Below, one piece after another: positions 1-8,599 of a stretch of DNA of 64,000 bases. Made by a program: the position numbers and the translations under genes. A model generated the notes under the pieces. That model searched no databases. It saw nothing but the letters and a program-made list of their open reading frames with translations, and had not been told where the DNA came from. Each line of letters starts with the position of its first letter. The first letter of the stretch is position 1. The stretch is from AP-15 sp963777435 (lineage in GTDB: Bacteria > Pseudomonadota > Alphaproteobacteria > ATCC43930 > CGMCC-115725), in contig CAVZQT010000003.1 in NCBI GenBank assembly GCA_963777435.1, forward strand, positions 434,001 through 498,000, given 5' to 3'.

Positions 1-1
1 G

Positions 2-1915
2 ATCGTCGTTGTCGAAAACGTCGAGCGCGTCATGGAAGAAGAGCCGGAATTGTCGCCGGCCGAAGCGACAAAAAAAGCGATGGCCCAGATCACCGGTCCG
101 ATCCTCGCAATCACGCTGGTGCTGTTCTCAGTGTTTGTGCCGATCGCCTTTATTGCCGGCGTTTCGGGAACCTTGTTTCGTCAATTCGCTGTGACGATCA
201 GCGTGGCGATGGCGATTTCGGCGTTGAACGCGCTGACCTTGTCGCCGGCGTTGTGTGCGGTCTTTCTGCGTCATGGCGGGCCAAAGCGCGGCGTCATGGG
301 CTGGGTGTTGCGGCGCATCGACAATGTGCGCGACGGCTATGCCGCGATCGTGACGCGCTTGGTCCGAGTATCTTTTCTTGGGGTGGTCGCAATCCTTGCC
401 TCGGCGGCGGCAATTTACGCGCTCCAGGCGCGTGTCCCGACCGGGTTTCTGCCCGAAGAGGACCAAGAAGCGTTTTTCATCTCGGTGCAATTGCCGGACG
501 GCGCCTCGGTCACCCGCAGCAGCGAGGCGGCAAAACGCATCGAGGCATTGCTGCATTCGATGCCGCAAATCGAGAACGTCGTCGTGATTGTCGGCTTTTC
601 GATCATCGACGGGGTCAACGAACCCAATGCGGCGTTTATCGTGCCGACCTTGAAACCGTTCGCCGACCGCGTCGGCGCCGCCAATTCGGCGCAGGCGCTG
701 ATCGGCCGCGTATTCCGCGAGGGGCAAGAAATCCGCTCGGCGACCGTGATCCCGTTCAACCTGCCGCCGATCATCGGGCTGTCCACAACTGGCGGCTTCG
801 AATACGAGCTCGAAGGCCTCGAAGGCCAGGAGCCGGCGGCGATGAACAGCGTCATGCAGGGGCTGCTCGCCACCGCCAACCAAGATCCGCGGCTAACCCG
901 GGTGTTTTCGACCTACACTGCCAGCAACCCGTCAATTTTCCTGAACATCGACCGGCAGAAAGCGCAGGCGCTCGGCCTCAACATGAGCGACGTGTTCACC
1001 ACACTGCAGGCCACGCTCGGCAGCTATTATGTAAACAACTTCAACCTGTTCGGGCGGGTCTGGCAGGTCAATATCGAGGGCGAGCCGGCTGACCGGCAGG
1101 AGATTTCGTCGCTGTGGCAGATCTATATCCGCAATAAATACGGCACCGACGTGCCGCTGGCCGCGATCGCCCACGCCGGCATCATCCTCGGGCCGCAGGT
1201 CATCACCCGCTACAACAACTATCGCGCGATCCCGATCCAGGGAAGCCCGGCGCCCGGCGTCTCCTCGGGTTCGGCACTTGCCGCAATGGCCGAGGTTTCG
1301 GCCAAAACATTGCCGGCCGGCTATGCCTATGAATGGTCGGGAACGGCGTATCAAGAGCAGGCCGCGGCAGGGCAGACCGGGGCGATCCTTGGGCTAGCGA
1401 TCCTGTTTGCGTTTTTGTTTTTGGTCGCTCTTTACGAAAGCTGGATGATCCCGGTGCCGGTCTTGCTGTCGGTGCCGGTCGGCGTGCTGGGCGCCTTTAT
1501 TGGCATCCTGCTGTTCCGCGTTTCGCTCGACCTTTACGCCGAGATTGGGCTTATCGTGCTGATCGCAATGGCCGCCAAAAACGGCATCCTGATTGTCGAA
1601 TTCGCCAAGAACCAGCGCGAGGCTGGAAAAGACATCCGCGAAGCCGCGGTGCTGGGCGCCAGAATGCGGTTCCGCGCGGTGATGATGACCTCGTTCGCCT
1701 TTATCCTCGGCGTCTACCCGCTGGTCGTGGCGCAGGGTGCGGCCGAGTTGAGCCGGCACGCGGTCGGCACGCCGGTCTTTGCCGGGATGATCGCCGCCAG
1801 CGCCATCGGTCTATTCGTGATCCCGATGCTCTACGTGATCTTCCAGACGATCCGCGAGCGCAGCGGCGGCCTGGTCCGCGGTCTAAGACCGCGCCGCCGC
1901 AGCGAAGCTGACTAG
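2..1915 (+). CDS. RND efflux pump inner-membrane subunit, AcrB/HAE1 family (5' truncated by window)
   Basis: This is the last 638 codons of a proton-driven RND multidrug/solvent exporter. The frame is open from base 2, which places the true start upstream; the first internal ATG is at base 32. The first visible residues (IVVVENVERVMEE) match AcrB TM4 just after its paired Asp residues, so those catalytic residues lie just outside the window. Visible parts are the end of the first membrane half, the second periplasmic porter/docking domain (roughly nt 430-1370) and the last membrane helices. The conserved TM10 Lys is kept in AMAAKNGILIVEFAK (about nt 1570-1610). RND pumps work with a membrane-fusion protein and an outer-membrane channel; neither is in the window, so they would lie upstream or elsewhere. 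The protein ends in a short basic tail. Confidence 0.95.
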   Translation: MVVVENVERVMEEEPELSPAEATKKAMAQITGPILAITLVLFSVFVPIAFIAGVSGTLFRQFAVTISVAMAISALNALTLSPALCAVFLRHGGPKRGVMGWVLRRIDNVRDGYAAIVTRLVRVSFLGVVAILASAAAIYALQARVPTGFLPEEDQEAFFISVQLPDGASVTRSSEAAKRIEALLHSMPQIENVVVIVGFSIIDGVNEPNAAFIVPTLKPFADRVGAANSAQALIGRVFREGQEIRSATVIPFNLPPIIGLSTTGGFEYELEGLEGQEPAAMNSVMQGLLATANQDPRLTRVFSTYTASNPSIFLNIDRQKAQALGLNMSDVFTTLQATLGSYYVNNFNLFGRVWQVNIEGEPADRQEISSLWQIYIRNKYGTDVPLAAIAHAGIILGPQVITRYNNYRAIPIQGSPAPGVSSGSALAAMAEVSAKTLPAGYAYEWSGTAYQEQAAAGQTGAILGLAILFAFLFLVALYESWMIPVPVLLSVPVGVLGAFIGILLFRVSLDLYAEIGLIVLIAMAAKNGILIVEFAKNQREAGKDIREAAVLGARMRFRAVMMTSFAFILGVYPLVVAQGAAELSRHAVGTPVFAGMIAASAIGLFVIPMLYVIFQTIRERSGGLVRGLRPRRRSEAD

Positions 1916-2007
1916 GCGGGTAACGTCGCCGCTGCCCGCAGCGACGAGTGCAGCTCCGCGCAAGGGGAGCGCGTCGCAAGCCGACGCCAGCGCCTCCTCT
2001 CGGGGCG

Positions 2008-3201
2008 CTATGGCGTGGTCTCGATTTCTTTCAGCAGTTTTCGCAGCTCCACCGCCAAATCGGGCTCGACTTCCTTACGCGGCGAACTCGGCAAGACATC
2101 ATCCTCAGCCGCGGCGGGCATGCTCCGAAGACTGTGAAGGATCCCGGTCAATGTCGCGACCGCATCGCGCAGATCGGTCACCGCCGCAGTGTCGAGGACG
2201 GCGTGTTGCGCTTGGGTTTCCTCGCGCAGTTCGATCGCGCGAAAAGCCGCTTCGAGCGCCTCGATCGACGATCTTGTGGTCGTTGCCAGCCCGTCGGTCG
2301 TGTTCGACAGATGCTCGATCGCATCGAACAATGCGCGGTGGCCCTGTTCGAGGACCTCACCCAGCCGTTCCGGAATTTGCACTGGGTCGACGGGTGCCGC
2401 CGCAGTCGTTGGCGGGTTGACGGTCGTCGCGGTTGCCAGCAGTTCGGCGGTGCGCCGCAGCAGTCCGGTTTCAGCGGTTTCGGCGGGCAGCCGCGAGATC
2501 ATTTCGATCAACGGCTCGGCCGCGACATCGACCGCGACCCGAGCGAGAAATGCCAGCAGCACCAGCCCGGCAACCGCCAGGCCCGCCGGCACGGTCGGGA
2601 TCGGCCCGGGCATAAAGGGCAGCCGGGTATAGGGTTGCGCCGCCCCCAGCACGACCCCGGCGGCAAGCACGATGACGGCGCTGAAGAAATGCGCGCGCGC
2701 CGCTCCGATGTAGAACAGCCGAGCGACTTCACGCCTCGCCTCGCGCGGCTCAAAGGAGGCCTGCATCACCACCGTCCCATCCGCCGGAGCGGGGTTTGGC
2801 TGCACCGCGGCCCGGGCTGGCACCAGCCGCCGAAACCCGTTCCTGTCGAAAGCCGCTGTCCAATCCGGCCGCGCCGGTCCGTGATGCGGCGGGTTGTGGG
2901 CGAGATAGCGGCGCACGCGCAGAGCGCCCTCGATCAGATCGCCCGAGGTCAGCAAGATCGCAAAAAGCCCATAGGCGGCGAGCGCCACCACCGCCAAGCT
3001 CGGCAGCAGCGGCTTCAGGTTCGTGAGGATCGCCGCGCGCGGCGTGACGCTCAGCTCGGGCCAAATCACCGAGACCGCGGCGACCGCGGCAAAGACCGCG
3101 CTCGACAACACGATTATCCAAGGTCGCATCGCGGATCCCAAACTCGGCGGGAACGCCAACCCAGGGTTCCCTCGGCGCTTAGCGGTGTCCATCAAGGTCA
3201 T
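2008..3201 (-). CDS. Hypothetical membrane protein with C-terminal coiled coil
   Basis: I do not recognise a family. The 397-residue protein starts at 3201 or, more plausibly, at the internal ATG at 3129 (MRPWIIVLSS), because the first 24 residues are polar and the next stretch begins a membrane helix. Two hydrophobic segments lie near the N-terminus (about residues 26-48 and 60-85), followed by a soluble loop rich in Arg and Pro, then two more helices around residues 170-220. The last 170 residues are soluble, rich in Glu, Ala and Leu, and look like a long helical or coiled-coil region (ERLGEVLEQGHRALFDAIEH and onward). This layout recalls membrane-anchored structural or MotA/ExbB-like accessory proteins, but no diagnostic motif supports that. 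It stands alone, convergent with the RND gene. Confidence 0.6.
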   Translation of the reverse strand: MTLMDTAKRRGNPGLAFPPSLGSAMRPWIIVLSSAVFAAVAAVSVIWPELSVTPRAAILTNLKPLLPSLAVVALAAYGLFAILLTSGDLIEGALRVRRYLAHNPPHHGPARPDWTAAFDRNGFRRLVPARAAVQPNPAPADGTVVMQASFEPREARREVARLFYIGAARAHFFSAVIVLAAGVVLGAAQPYTRLPFMPGPIPTVPAGLAVAGLVLLAFLARVAVDVAAEPLIEMISRLPAETAETGLLRRTAELLATATTVNPPTTAAAPVDPVQIPERLGEVLEQGHRALFDAIEHLSNTTDGLATTTRSSIEALEAAFRAIELREETQAQHAVLDTAAVTDLRDAVATLTGILHSLRSMPAAAEDDVLPSSPRKEVEPDLAVELRKLLKEIETTP

Positions 3202-3366
3202 TCGGCCGTCACAGCGCTACAGTACTTCGGCTTCGACGTGGGCGTCGCGCCGGCGGCGAAGTGCTTATCGGATTTTGCCTCACCGGCAACAACAAACCGT
3301 AAATATTTGTCCTAAATCGGGACGAGGTGGCGCCGCGGCTGTCGGCCGCAGCCGGGTATCGGTCCG

Positions 3367-4189
3367 CTACGGGTGTATCACCGTTTCGGTTCGGCTGATT
3401 ACAAAAGCCTCGCGGCGCTCGATAAAATCGGCAACCACCTCGGTAAACGCTTCGGGCCGGTCGGTGCTGATCGCGTGTCCCGCGTCATAAACATAGACCA
3501 GATGGCAGTTGGGCATCAGCTCCTTGTAGAAAGGCCCCATCTCGGGCGGGATCACCCGGTCGACCGTGCCGAACAGAACCAGGGTCGGAATTGCGACGCC
3601 GGGCAGCCGTGCTTCTAGATCGGCATCGCGGTCGGGCCCGCGCAGCCGCGCGACCAGCCGCGTCTGCTTTTCCCGCACTGCCGGATCGGGCGGCGGTAGC
3701 GGCGTCACCCGCTCGGGGTGAGCATAGAGCCGCCGCGCCATCTCTTCGGGCGACCCCGAAGGCGGTTGGCTGCCCTCGGGGCGGATCGCCGCCGGCGCCT
3801 CGAGCACCAACGCCCGCACCCGCTCGGGGTGCTGCACCGCCAGCCATAGGGCCGCTTTACCGCCAAACGAGGTACCCATCAGGTTGAACTCGCCGAGGCC
3901 GAGCGCGTCGGCCGCCTTCGCCATTGTCGCCGCGAGTTCCGCCATGTCGCGCGTGCGATCGTTTTCCTCCGAGGTCGCCAAAGCCCGGCATCTCGAAGGC
4001 GATAACCCGAAACTGTCGGCTTAAGAGATCGTGGCCAGGCGTCAGCCGCAACCCGCCGGCGCCGTGCAGATGGAGAAGCGGCGGCCCCTCTCCCGACACC
4101 ATATAACGGATGCGAAAGCCGTCGGCCTCGACATGGCCTTCGCGAAAAGCCTCTCCCGCTTGCGTCACCTCGGACCATCCTTGTTGCAA
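3367..4189 (-). CDS. Alpha/beta hydrolase (single frameshift near 3980)
   Basis: This is a serine hydrolase of the alpha/beta fold, about 273 residues if repaired. The N-terminal part (TTG start at 4189, or GTG at 4168) carries the oxyanion-hole HGAGG and the strand ending EMPGFGD. The C-terminal part, in another frame (through 3367), carries the nucleophile elbow GTSFGG, the acid in LFGTVDRVIPP and the catalytic His in DAGHAIS. All three catalytic residues are therefore present, split over two frames that join around 3977-3985. The gene closes the minus-strand catabolic cluster, 28 nt downstream of the LLM gene. Its likely role is C-C or ester bond hydrolysis of a ring-opened product, as with MhpC/BphD-type enzymes, but the substrate is unknown. 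The frameshift is probably a sequence error. Confidence 0.8.
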
Positions 4190-4217
4190 GCCGCCGACTC
4201 CGTCGCGGCAGCCGGTT

Positions 4218-5297
4218 CTAAAGATCGCGAATGTGCGGCAGCACCTTATTACCGAACAGCTCGATTGAGCGCATCAAGAAGCTCAGATCGGCGGAGCCGG
4301 GGATCTGAAACATCAAATCGATCACGCCGGCGCCGCTCTCTTCTCGGCAGCGCTTGATTTGCTCGATCACGGTGGCCGGACTACCGAAAAAATTTTTTGG
4401 TAGCGCGCCGCCGACCATGGCCGGTCGCGCTTCACCCGCCAGGTTGCGCGAGTCGAGCTGGACCAAGGCATCGTGCACACCGGCATTTAACGGAAAGGAA
4501 TTCCGCCGCGTCGGCTGCGCCTCCAGCAGATCCCGGACTTCACTGTCGGTCTCCGCGATCAAGATGTTGGCTCGATAGATGATCTGCTCCGGCGCGGGCT
4601 CCCAGCCGTATTGGGCGCATTGCTCGCGATAATAGCGGACCGCCTTGCCGATGGCCTCGAACGGGCCGTAGGCAACGCCGAGCCCGAGATGGTGGCGCGC
4701 GGCCAGCTCGCAGGATTCGCGGCTTCCCCCGAGGGCGTAGGTCGGCGGGCGCGGCCGCCGCACCGGGCGGGGCCACACCGCGACCGTGCGGAACTGAAAG
4801 TGACGGCCTTGCCAACCAAAGGGCTGCGGTTCGCTCCACGCCTTGAGGATCAGCTCGATCGCCTCGGTGGTGCGCTCGCGCGCTTCGGTCGGGTTGAGCC
4901 CGTAGGTCAGATATTCGCCGGTCACGCCGCGCAACAATCCGACCACCAGCCGGCCGGGCATCATATTGTCGAGCATCGCCAGCTCTTCGGCGACCTGCAC
5001 CGGATTACTCTGCGAGACGATCGGACCGAGGATGGCGATCTTTATCTTTTTTGCATGGGCCGCCAGATATGCGGCCGACACGACCGGGTTTGGTGTCAGA
5101 CGATGCGGCGAATAGTGGTGCTCGGCGACGCTGATCCAGTCGAAGCCCAATTCCTCGACCAATTGCAGCCGCTCGACCATGCCGCGATAGGATTGCAACC
5201 CGGCTTCGCGATCATAGGCGGCGGGCGGCACCGGCCATTCCGCCGGCAATTGCCGCGGCGGGTGATAATGTGCGGTTTCGAAATACGAGACTTTCAT
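4218..5297 (-). CDS. LLM-class flavin-dependent oxidoreductase (copy 1)
   Basis: A 359-residue luciferase-like monooxygenase. These enzymes use FMNH2 or F420 in a TIM barrel to oxidise aldehydes, sulfonates, terpenoids or similar compounds. Family marks include the N-terminal strand MKVSYFETAHY, the DWISVAEHHYSP segment (conserved E-H-H), ILGPIVSQSNPVQVAEELAM and the GRLVVGLLRG strand. The start at 5297 is preceded by a GGGAG ribosome site. It is a close paralogue of the next gene upstream (5329-6409), sharing most of the N-terminal two thirds and the DALVQLDSRNLAGEAR / DALLKLDARNVAGEAR segment. It lies in the same minus-strand cluster as the Rieske dioxygenase, so it may hydroxylate or Baeyer-Villiger-oxidise a ring metabolite. 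A flavin reductase partner is not seen nearby. Confidence 0.9.
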   Translation of the reverse strand: MKVSYFETAHYHPPRQLPAEWPVPPAAYDREAGLQSYRGMVERLQLVEELGFDWISVAEHHYSPHRLTPNPVVSAAYLAAHAKKIKIAILGPIVSQSNPVQVAEELAMLDNMMPGRLVVGLLRGVTGEYLTYGLNPTEARERTTEAIELILKAWSEPQPFGWQGRHFQFRTVAVWPRPVRRPRPPTYALGGSRESCELAARHHLGLGVAYGPFEAIGKAVRYYREQCAQYGWEPAPEQIIYRANILIAETDSEVRDLLEAQPTRRNSFPLNAGVHDALVQLDSRNLAGEARPAMVGGALPKNFFGSPATVIEQIKRCREESGAGVIDLMFQIPGSADLSFLMRSIELFGNKVLPHIRDL

Positions 5298-5328
5298 GGC
5301 TCCCGCTCGCTACACCCGCGGCTCGCCG

Positions 5329-6409
5329 TCACACTTCGCGGATGCGCGGCAGGACCTTGTCGGCGAATAGTTCGAGCGACTGCATCAGCCGTCCGGTATC
5401 GGAAGCTCCGGGGTTCTGGAAGGCGAGATCGAGCACGCCGACGCCGACTTCATCGCGGCAGCGCTTGATCTGCTCGACCACGGTATCGGGACCGCCATAG
5501 AACGAGGTCGGCAAGCGTGCCGCCGACATTTGGCTGCCGCGCCTCGCCGGCGACATTGCGGGCATCCAGCTTTAGCAAAGCGTCGCGCACGCCGGCGCGC
5601 ATCGGGAAGGGGGCCGGTCCCTTGCGCTGCTGTTCGAGCAATTCCCGCGCCTCCTCGTCGCTGTCGGCGAGCAGGATGTTGGCGCGGTAGATCATCTGCT
5701 CGGGCGCCGGTTCCCAGCCATAGCGCGCGCAGGCCTCGCGATAATACCGGGTCGATTTGGCGACGACCTCGAACGGGGCGAACGAAACCCCGAGACCGAT
5801 ATGGTGGCGCGCCGCAAACTCGCAGGATTCACGGCTGGTGCCGAGCGAAAAGGTCGGCGGCATCGGCTGCTGCAATGGTCGCGGCCAGACCGACACCGTG
5901 CGAAACTGATAGTGGCGGCCCTGCCAGCCAAAAGGCTGCGGCTCGGTCCATGCCTTGAGGATCAGCTCCATGCCCTCGGTCGTGCGCTCGCGCGCCTCGG
6001 CCGGGTTGAGGTCGAAGGTCAGGTATTCGTTGGTCGTGCCGCGCAGCATGCCGACAATCAGCCGGCCTTGCGACAGGGTGTCGAGCATCGCCAATTCCTC
6101 GGCGACCTGCACCGGGTTGCTCTGCGACACGATCGGGCCGAGCACCGCGATCTTTATCTTTTTCGATCGGGCGGCGATGTAGGAGCCAGAAACCGCAATA
6201 TTCGGGGTCAGGATGCGCGGCGAATAATGATGCTCGGAAAGGCTGACCCAGTCAAAACCGAGTTCCTCGGCATACTGGACCCGTTCAACCATGCCCTGAT
6301 AGGCCTCGGCGCCGGTCTCCGGGTCATAAGCCCCCGGCGGCACCGGCCATTCCGCCGGCACGCTCGGCGGCACCTGGTAACGCGCGGTTTCGAAATAGGA
6401 GACTTGCAT
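5329..6409 (-). CDS. LLM-class flavin-dependent oxidoreductase (copy 2; single frameshift near 5515)
   Basis: A paralogue of the adjacent LLM gene. The start at 6409 (MQVSYFETARYQVPPS) aligns with the start of copy 1; the longer reading from 6499 is not needed. The main frame runs to VGGTLADLVLW and then loses homology, while another frame continues with LPTSFYGGPDTVVEQIKRC, matching copy 1 (LPKNFFGSPATVIEQIKRC). Removing one base near 5515 gives VGGTLPTSFYGG and one continuous protein of about 360 residues ending LPRIREV. This is most likely a sequence error. The tandem copies suggest duplication with possible specialisation to successive steps or related substrates. Confidence 0.85.
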
Positions 6410-6606
6410 GGCCCCACCCCCGGCTGGGAGATCACGGCGTTCGCCGTTATCTTGCGGCGATCGCCCGGCGCGACGCAAGTTATGCTGCCGATCCAGCAAA
6501 AGATCGCGGCGTCGCCGAGGATCGGAATCCCCAACTCAGGTTCCCGAACAGCGCGATATTCGCCTTCGCCTGAGAATTTCTGGCGCGCGGACTACCGGCG
6601 AGGCCC

Positions 6607-7152
6607 TCAGAAGAATGTGCTGATGTTTTTAGCGAGCATCACGTTCTGGTCGAGGACGAGGCGGCGTGACGCGATTTGCCAGCCGTCGCCGGCTCGGCGC
6701 AGCACATCGCGGCGGGCGCCGACATAAAAATCCTGCTCAGTCTCGGAGCGGTTTTTGTAGACGATGAAATTGCAATGGATTTGGACTTCGTCCGCCGCAC
6801 CGCCCGGCGACACCTCGACATTCGACAGGAAATGGCGGGTGCGCGATGGCGGGTCCTCGGCCCAGGCCATGCCGGTGTCGAGCCGGGCGACGCGGCCCTT
6901 GAGGCTGGCCTTGTCCTCGTCGAGGATCGCAAATTCGTCTTCGCCCTCGAGATTTTCTTCGACATAGCGCGCCGGATCGAGGATCGAGATCGATTTGCTG
7001 ATCCGCTGATAGCGGTTGCCGCGGGTGGTCATGCGGTAGCGGATGTCGTCGGTCAGCAATTCGAGCCATTCGTGAAAGCGCCGCTCATCGAGCAGCCGCG
7101 CCTCGCGATAAAGGAATTGCTCGACCTCGCGAATTAATTTCTCGTCGGTCAT
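6607..7152 (-). CDS. Aromatic ring-hydroxylating dioxygenase, beta subunit
   Basis: The small subunit of a Rieske non-haem iron oxygenase, 181 residues from the ATG at 7152. It has a SnoaL/NTF2-like fold and a structural role in the alpha3beta3 hexamer. Family features include EVEQFLYREARLLDERRFHEWLELLTDDIRYRM at the N-terminus, and RHFLSNVEV and DFYVGARRDVLRRAGDGWQI toward the C-terminus. Its ATG overlaps the stop of the alpha subunit as ATGA (7149-7152), so the two are translationally coupled, which decides this start over the longer frame from 7194. No ferredoxin reductase is adjacent; the ferredoxin at 12327 could feed electrons, though its type fits a P450 better. Confidence 0.92.
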   Translation of the reverse strand: MTDEKLIREVEQFLYREARLLDERRFHEWLELLTDDIRYRMTTRGNRYQRISKSISILDPARYVEENLEGEDEFAILDEDKASLKGRVARLDTGMAWAEDPPSRTRHFLSNVEVSPGGAADEVQIHCNFIVYKNRSETEQDFYVGARRDVLRRAGDGWQIASRRLVLDQNVMLAKNISTFF

Positions 7153-8444
7153 TCGGCGGCCAGCGATTGTTGCGGCTGCGCCAAGGCTCCCCATGGGCTA
7201 CCCGCGATCAGCTCGGCCCAACGGCGATAGAAATGGCGATGGTTGTTTTCGCTGATCCGCGCTTGACTGGCCCAGCCGCCGAGCCCTTCGTCAAAGCGGT
7301 CGTGCCCCATGCCCATCTGGTTGTTGAGCGCCATTTGCCGCGAGACGACGCCGCGGCAGGTGCGGGTGCATTCCTGCCAATTGTCCATGTCGTCCTGTTC
7401 GAAGGTGCCGGACGGGCTGAAACCGCGGATCGCGGCGAGGCGCACCGCCTCCTTGACCTCGGCGGGTGCCGCCTTGTCGCAGAAGACCCATGACCAGATC
7501 TCGGTTTTGTCGGGCCCGCGCGGCTGCCACACGCGAAACGTCCGCGACGTGCTACGCAGAAACGAGAAGTGCGGGAAAACGGTGCCGACGATCGGGCTGA
7601 TCAGCCGCGCACGCGGCCCCAGCCGCTGCTCGACCTCGGACTGTATCGATCGCTCGTATTCCTGGATCACCGGGACCGGCGGATCGCCATGGTCGTTCGG
7701 CCCGACGCAGATCAGCATATGGCCGTTACCGGGCGAAACCATGCTGCCGCCGGACCTCTGATTGGCGGTGACACCGCTGCTAAACCCAGTGGCGACGGCG
7801 GATAAATGCGTCCATTGCACGTGATAGGCGTCGCCGCCGAAATTCTCGGCCGGGAATTTCCAATTGCACGGCACGATCCATTTGTGGGTGCCCAATACCT
7901 CGACACCGCCTTCGCGCCGATCAAAGAACACGTCGATATACCACGCCATCTCGCCGAGATAGTCGCGCAGTGGCGGCGCATCGCGATCGAATGTCGCAAA
8001 GATCAGCCCGCGATGGCTGTCGAGCTGCGCCACCGGAACGAGGCCCCACTGGTTGCGGTCGAGTGCGTCGAAATAAAAGTCCTTGAGGTGCGGGACACCG
8101 CTCAGAGCCCCATCATTGCGAAACGTCCAGCCGTGATAGGCGCAGGTAAAGCTCGCGGCATTGCCGCTGTCCGCGCGGCACAACCGGTTGCCGCGATGGC
8201 GGCAGACATTGAGAAAGGCGCGGATCTTGCCGTGGTTATCGCGCACCACCAGCACCGGGTCCTCGCCCATATAGGTCGTGTAGAAATCGCCGGGTTCCGG
8301 GATTTGGCTCTCGTGGCACAGAAACAGCCAGCAGCGGGCGAAAATCTGCTTCAGCTCCTGGTCATAGATTTCTGGCTCGATAAAGATACGGCGGCTGACC
8401 AGCCCCTTTTCGCAGTCGACCAAACCGCTCAGATCCGTTGTCAT
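7149..8444 (-). CDS. Aromatic ring-hydroxylating dioxygenase, alpha subunit (Rieske)
   Basis: The catalytic subunit, 431 residues. The Rieske [2Fe-2S] ligands are visible as C-R-H at about residue 80 and C-A-Y-H at about residue 99. The mononuclear iron site is visible as GDAYHVQWTHLS (two His, about residues 205-212), with the distal Asp in DDMDNWQEC (about 353). The last motif and overall length fit the biphenyl/naphthalene/benzoate type. It adds both atoms of O2 to an aromatic ring, giving a cis-dihydrodiol. The start at 8444 has an AGGAGAGG ribosome site. It is followed directly by the beta subunit (ATGA overlap). Upstream, an IS630 element separates it from the dihydrodiol dehydrogenase-like SDR, so its present transcription may depend on a promoter in or next to the IS. 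Confidence 0.95.
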   Translation of the reverse strand: MTTDLSGLVDCEKGLVSRRIFIEPEIYDQELKQIFARCWLFLCHESQIPEPGDFYTTYMGEDPVLVVRDNHGKIRAFLNVCRHRGNRLCRADSGNAASFTCAYHGWTFRNDGALSGVPHLKDFYFDALDRNQWGLVPVAQLDSHRGLIFATFDRDAPPLRDYLGEMAWYIDVFFDRREGGVEVLGTHKWIVPCNWKFPAENFGGDAYHVQWTHLSAVATGFSSGVTANQRSGGSMVSPGNGHMLICVGPNDHGDPPVPVIQEYERSIQSEVEQRLGPRARLISPIVGTVFPHFSFLRSTSRTFRVWQPRGPDKTEIWSWVFCDKAAPAEVKEAVRLAAIRGFSPSGTFEQDDMDNWQECTRTCRGVVSRQMALNNQMGMGHDRFDEGLGGWASQARISENNHRHFYRRWAELIAGSPWGALAQPQQSLAAE

Positions 8445-8597
8445 CCGCCTCTCCTGTTGTCCTCAGCCTGTTATCCGCAGCAATTCCCGTGCCCTTTAGA
8501 CCCCGTGGCCGCGCTCGACCCGGCCACCCGCGTCTTGTTTGCCCCCGCTCGAATTAGCCCGCGGGTGCTCGGATCAAGTCCGGCACGGGCAGCCTCC
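8445..8597. other. Leader between IS630 and dioxygenase alpha gene
   Basis: About 150 bases of non-coding sequence between the IS630 left end and the dioxygenase alpha start. It holds the alpha-subunit ribosome site (AGGAGAGG, minus strand) next to 8444. I see no convincing sigma-70 promoter in it. If the IS blocks read-through from the upstream SDR, expression of the alpha/beta genes would need a promoter here or outward from the IS. Confidence 0.4.
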
Positions 8598-8599
8598 TA

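Noticed and set aside
1948..3315. 455-codon plus-strand frame opposite the membrane protein
   Set aside because: Arg/Gln-rich, no domain, antisense to the minus-strand membrane protein, whose hydrophobic segments are coherent.
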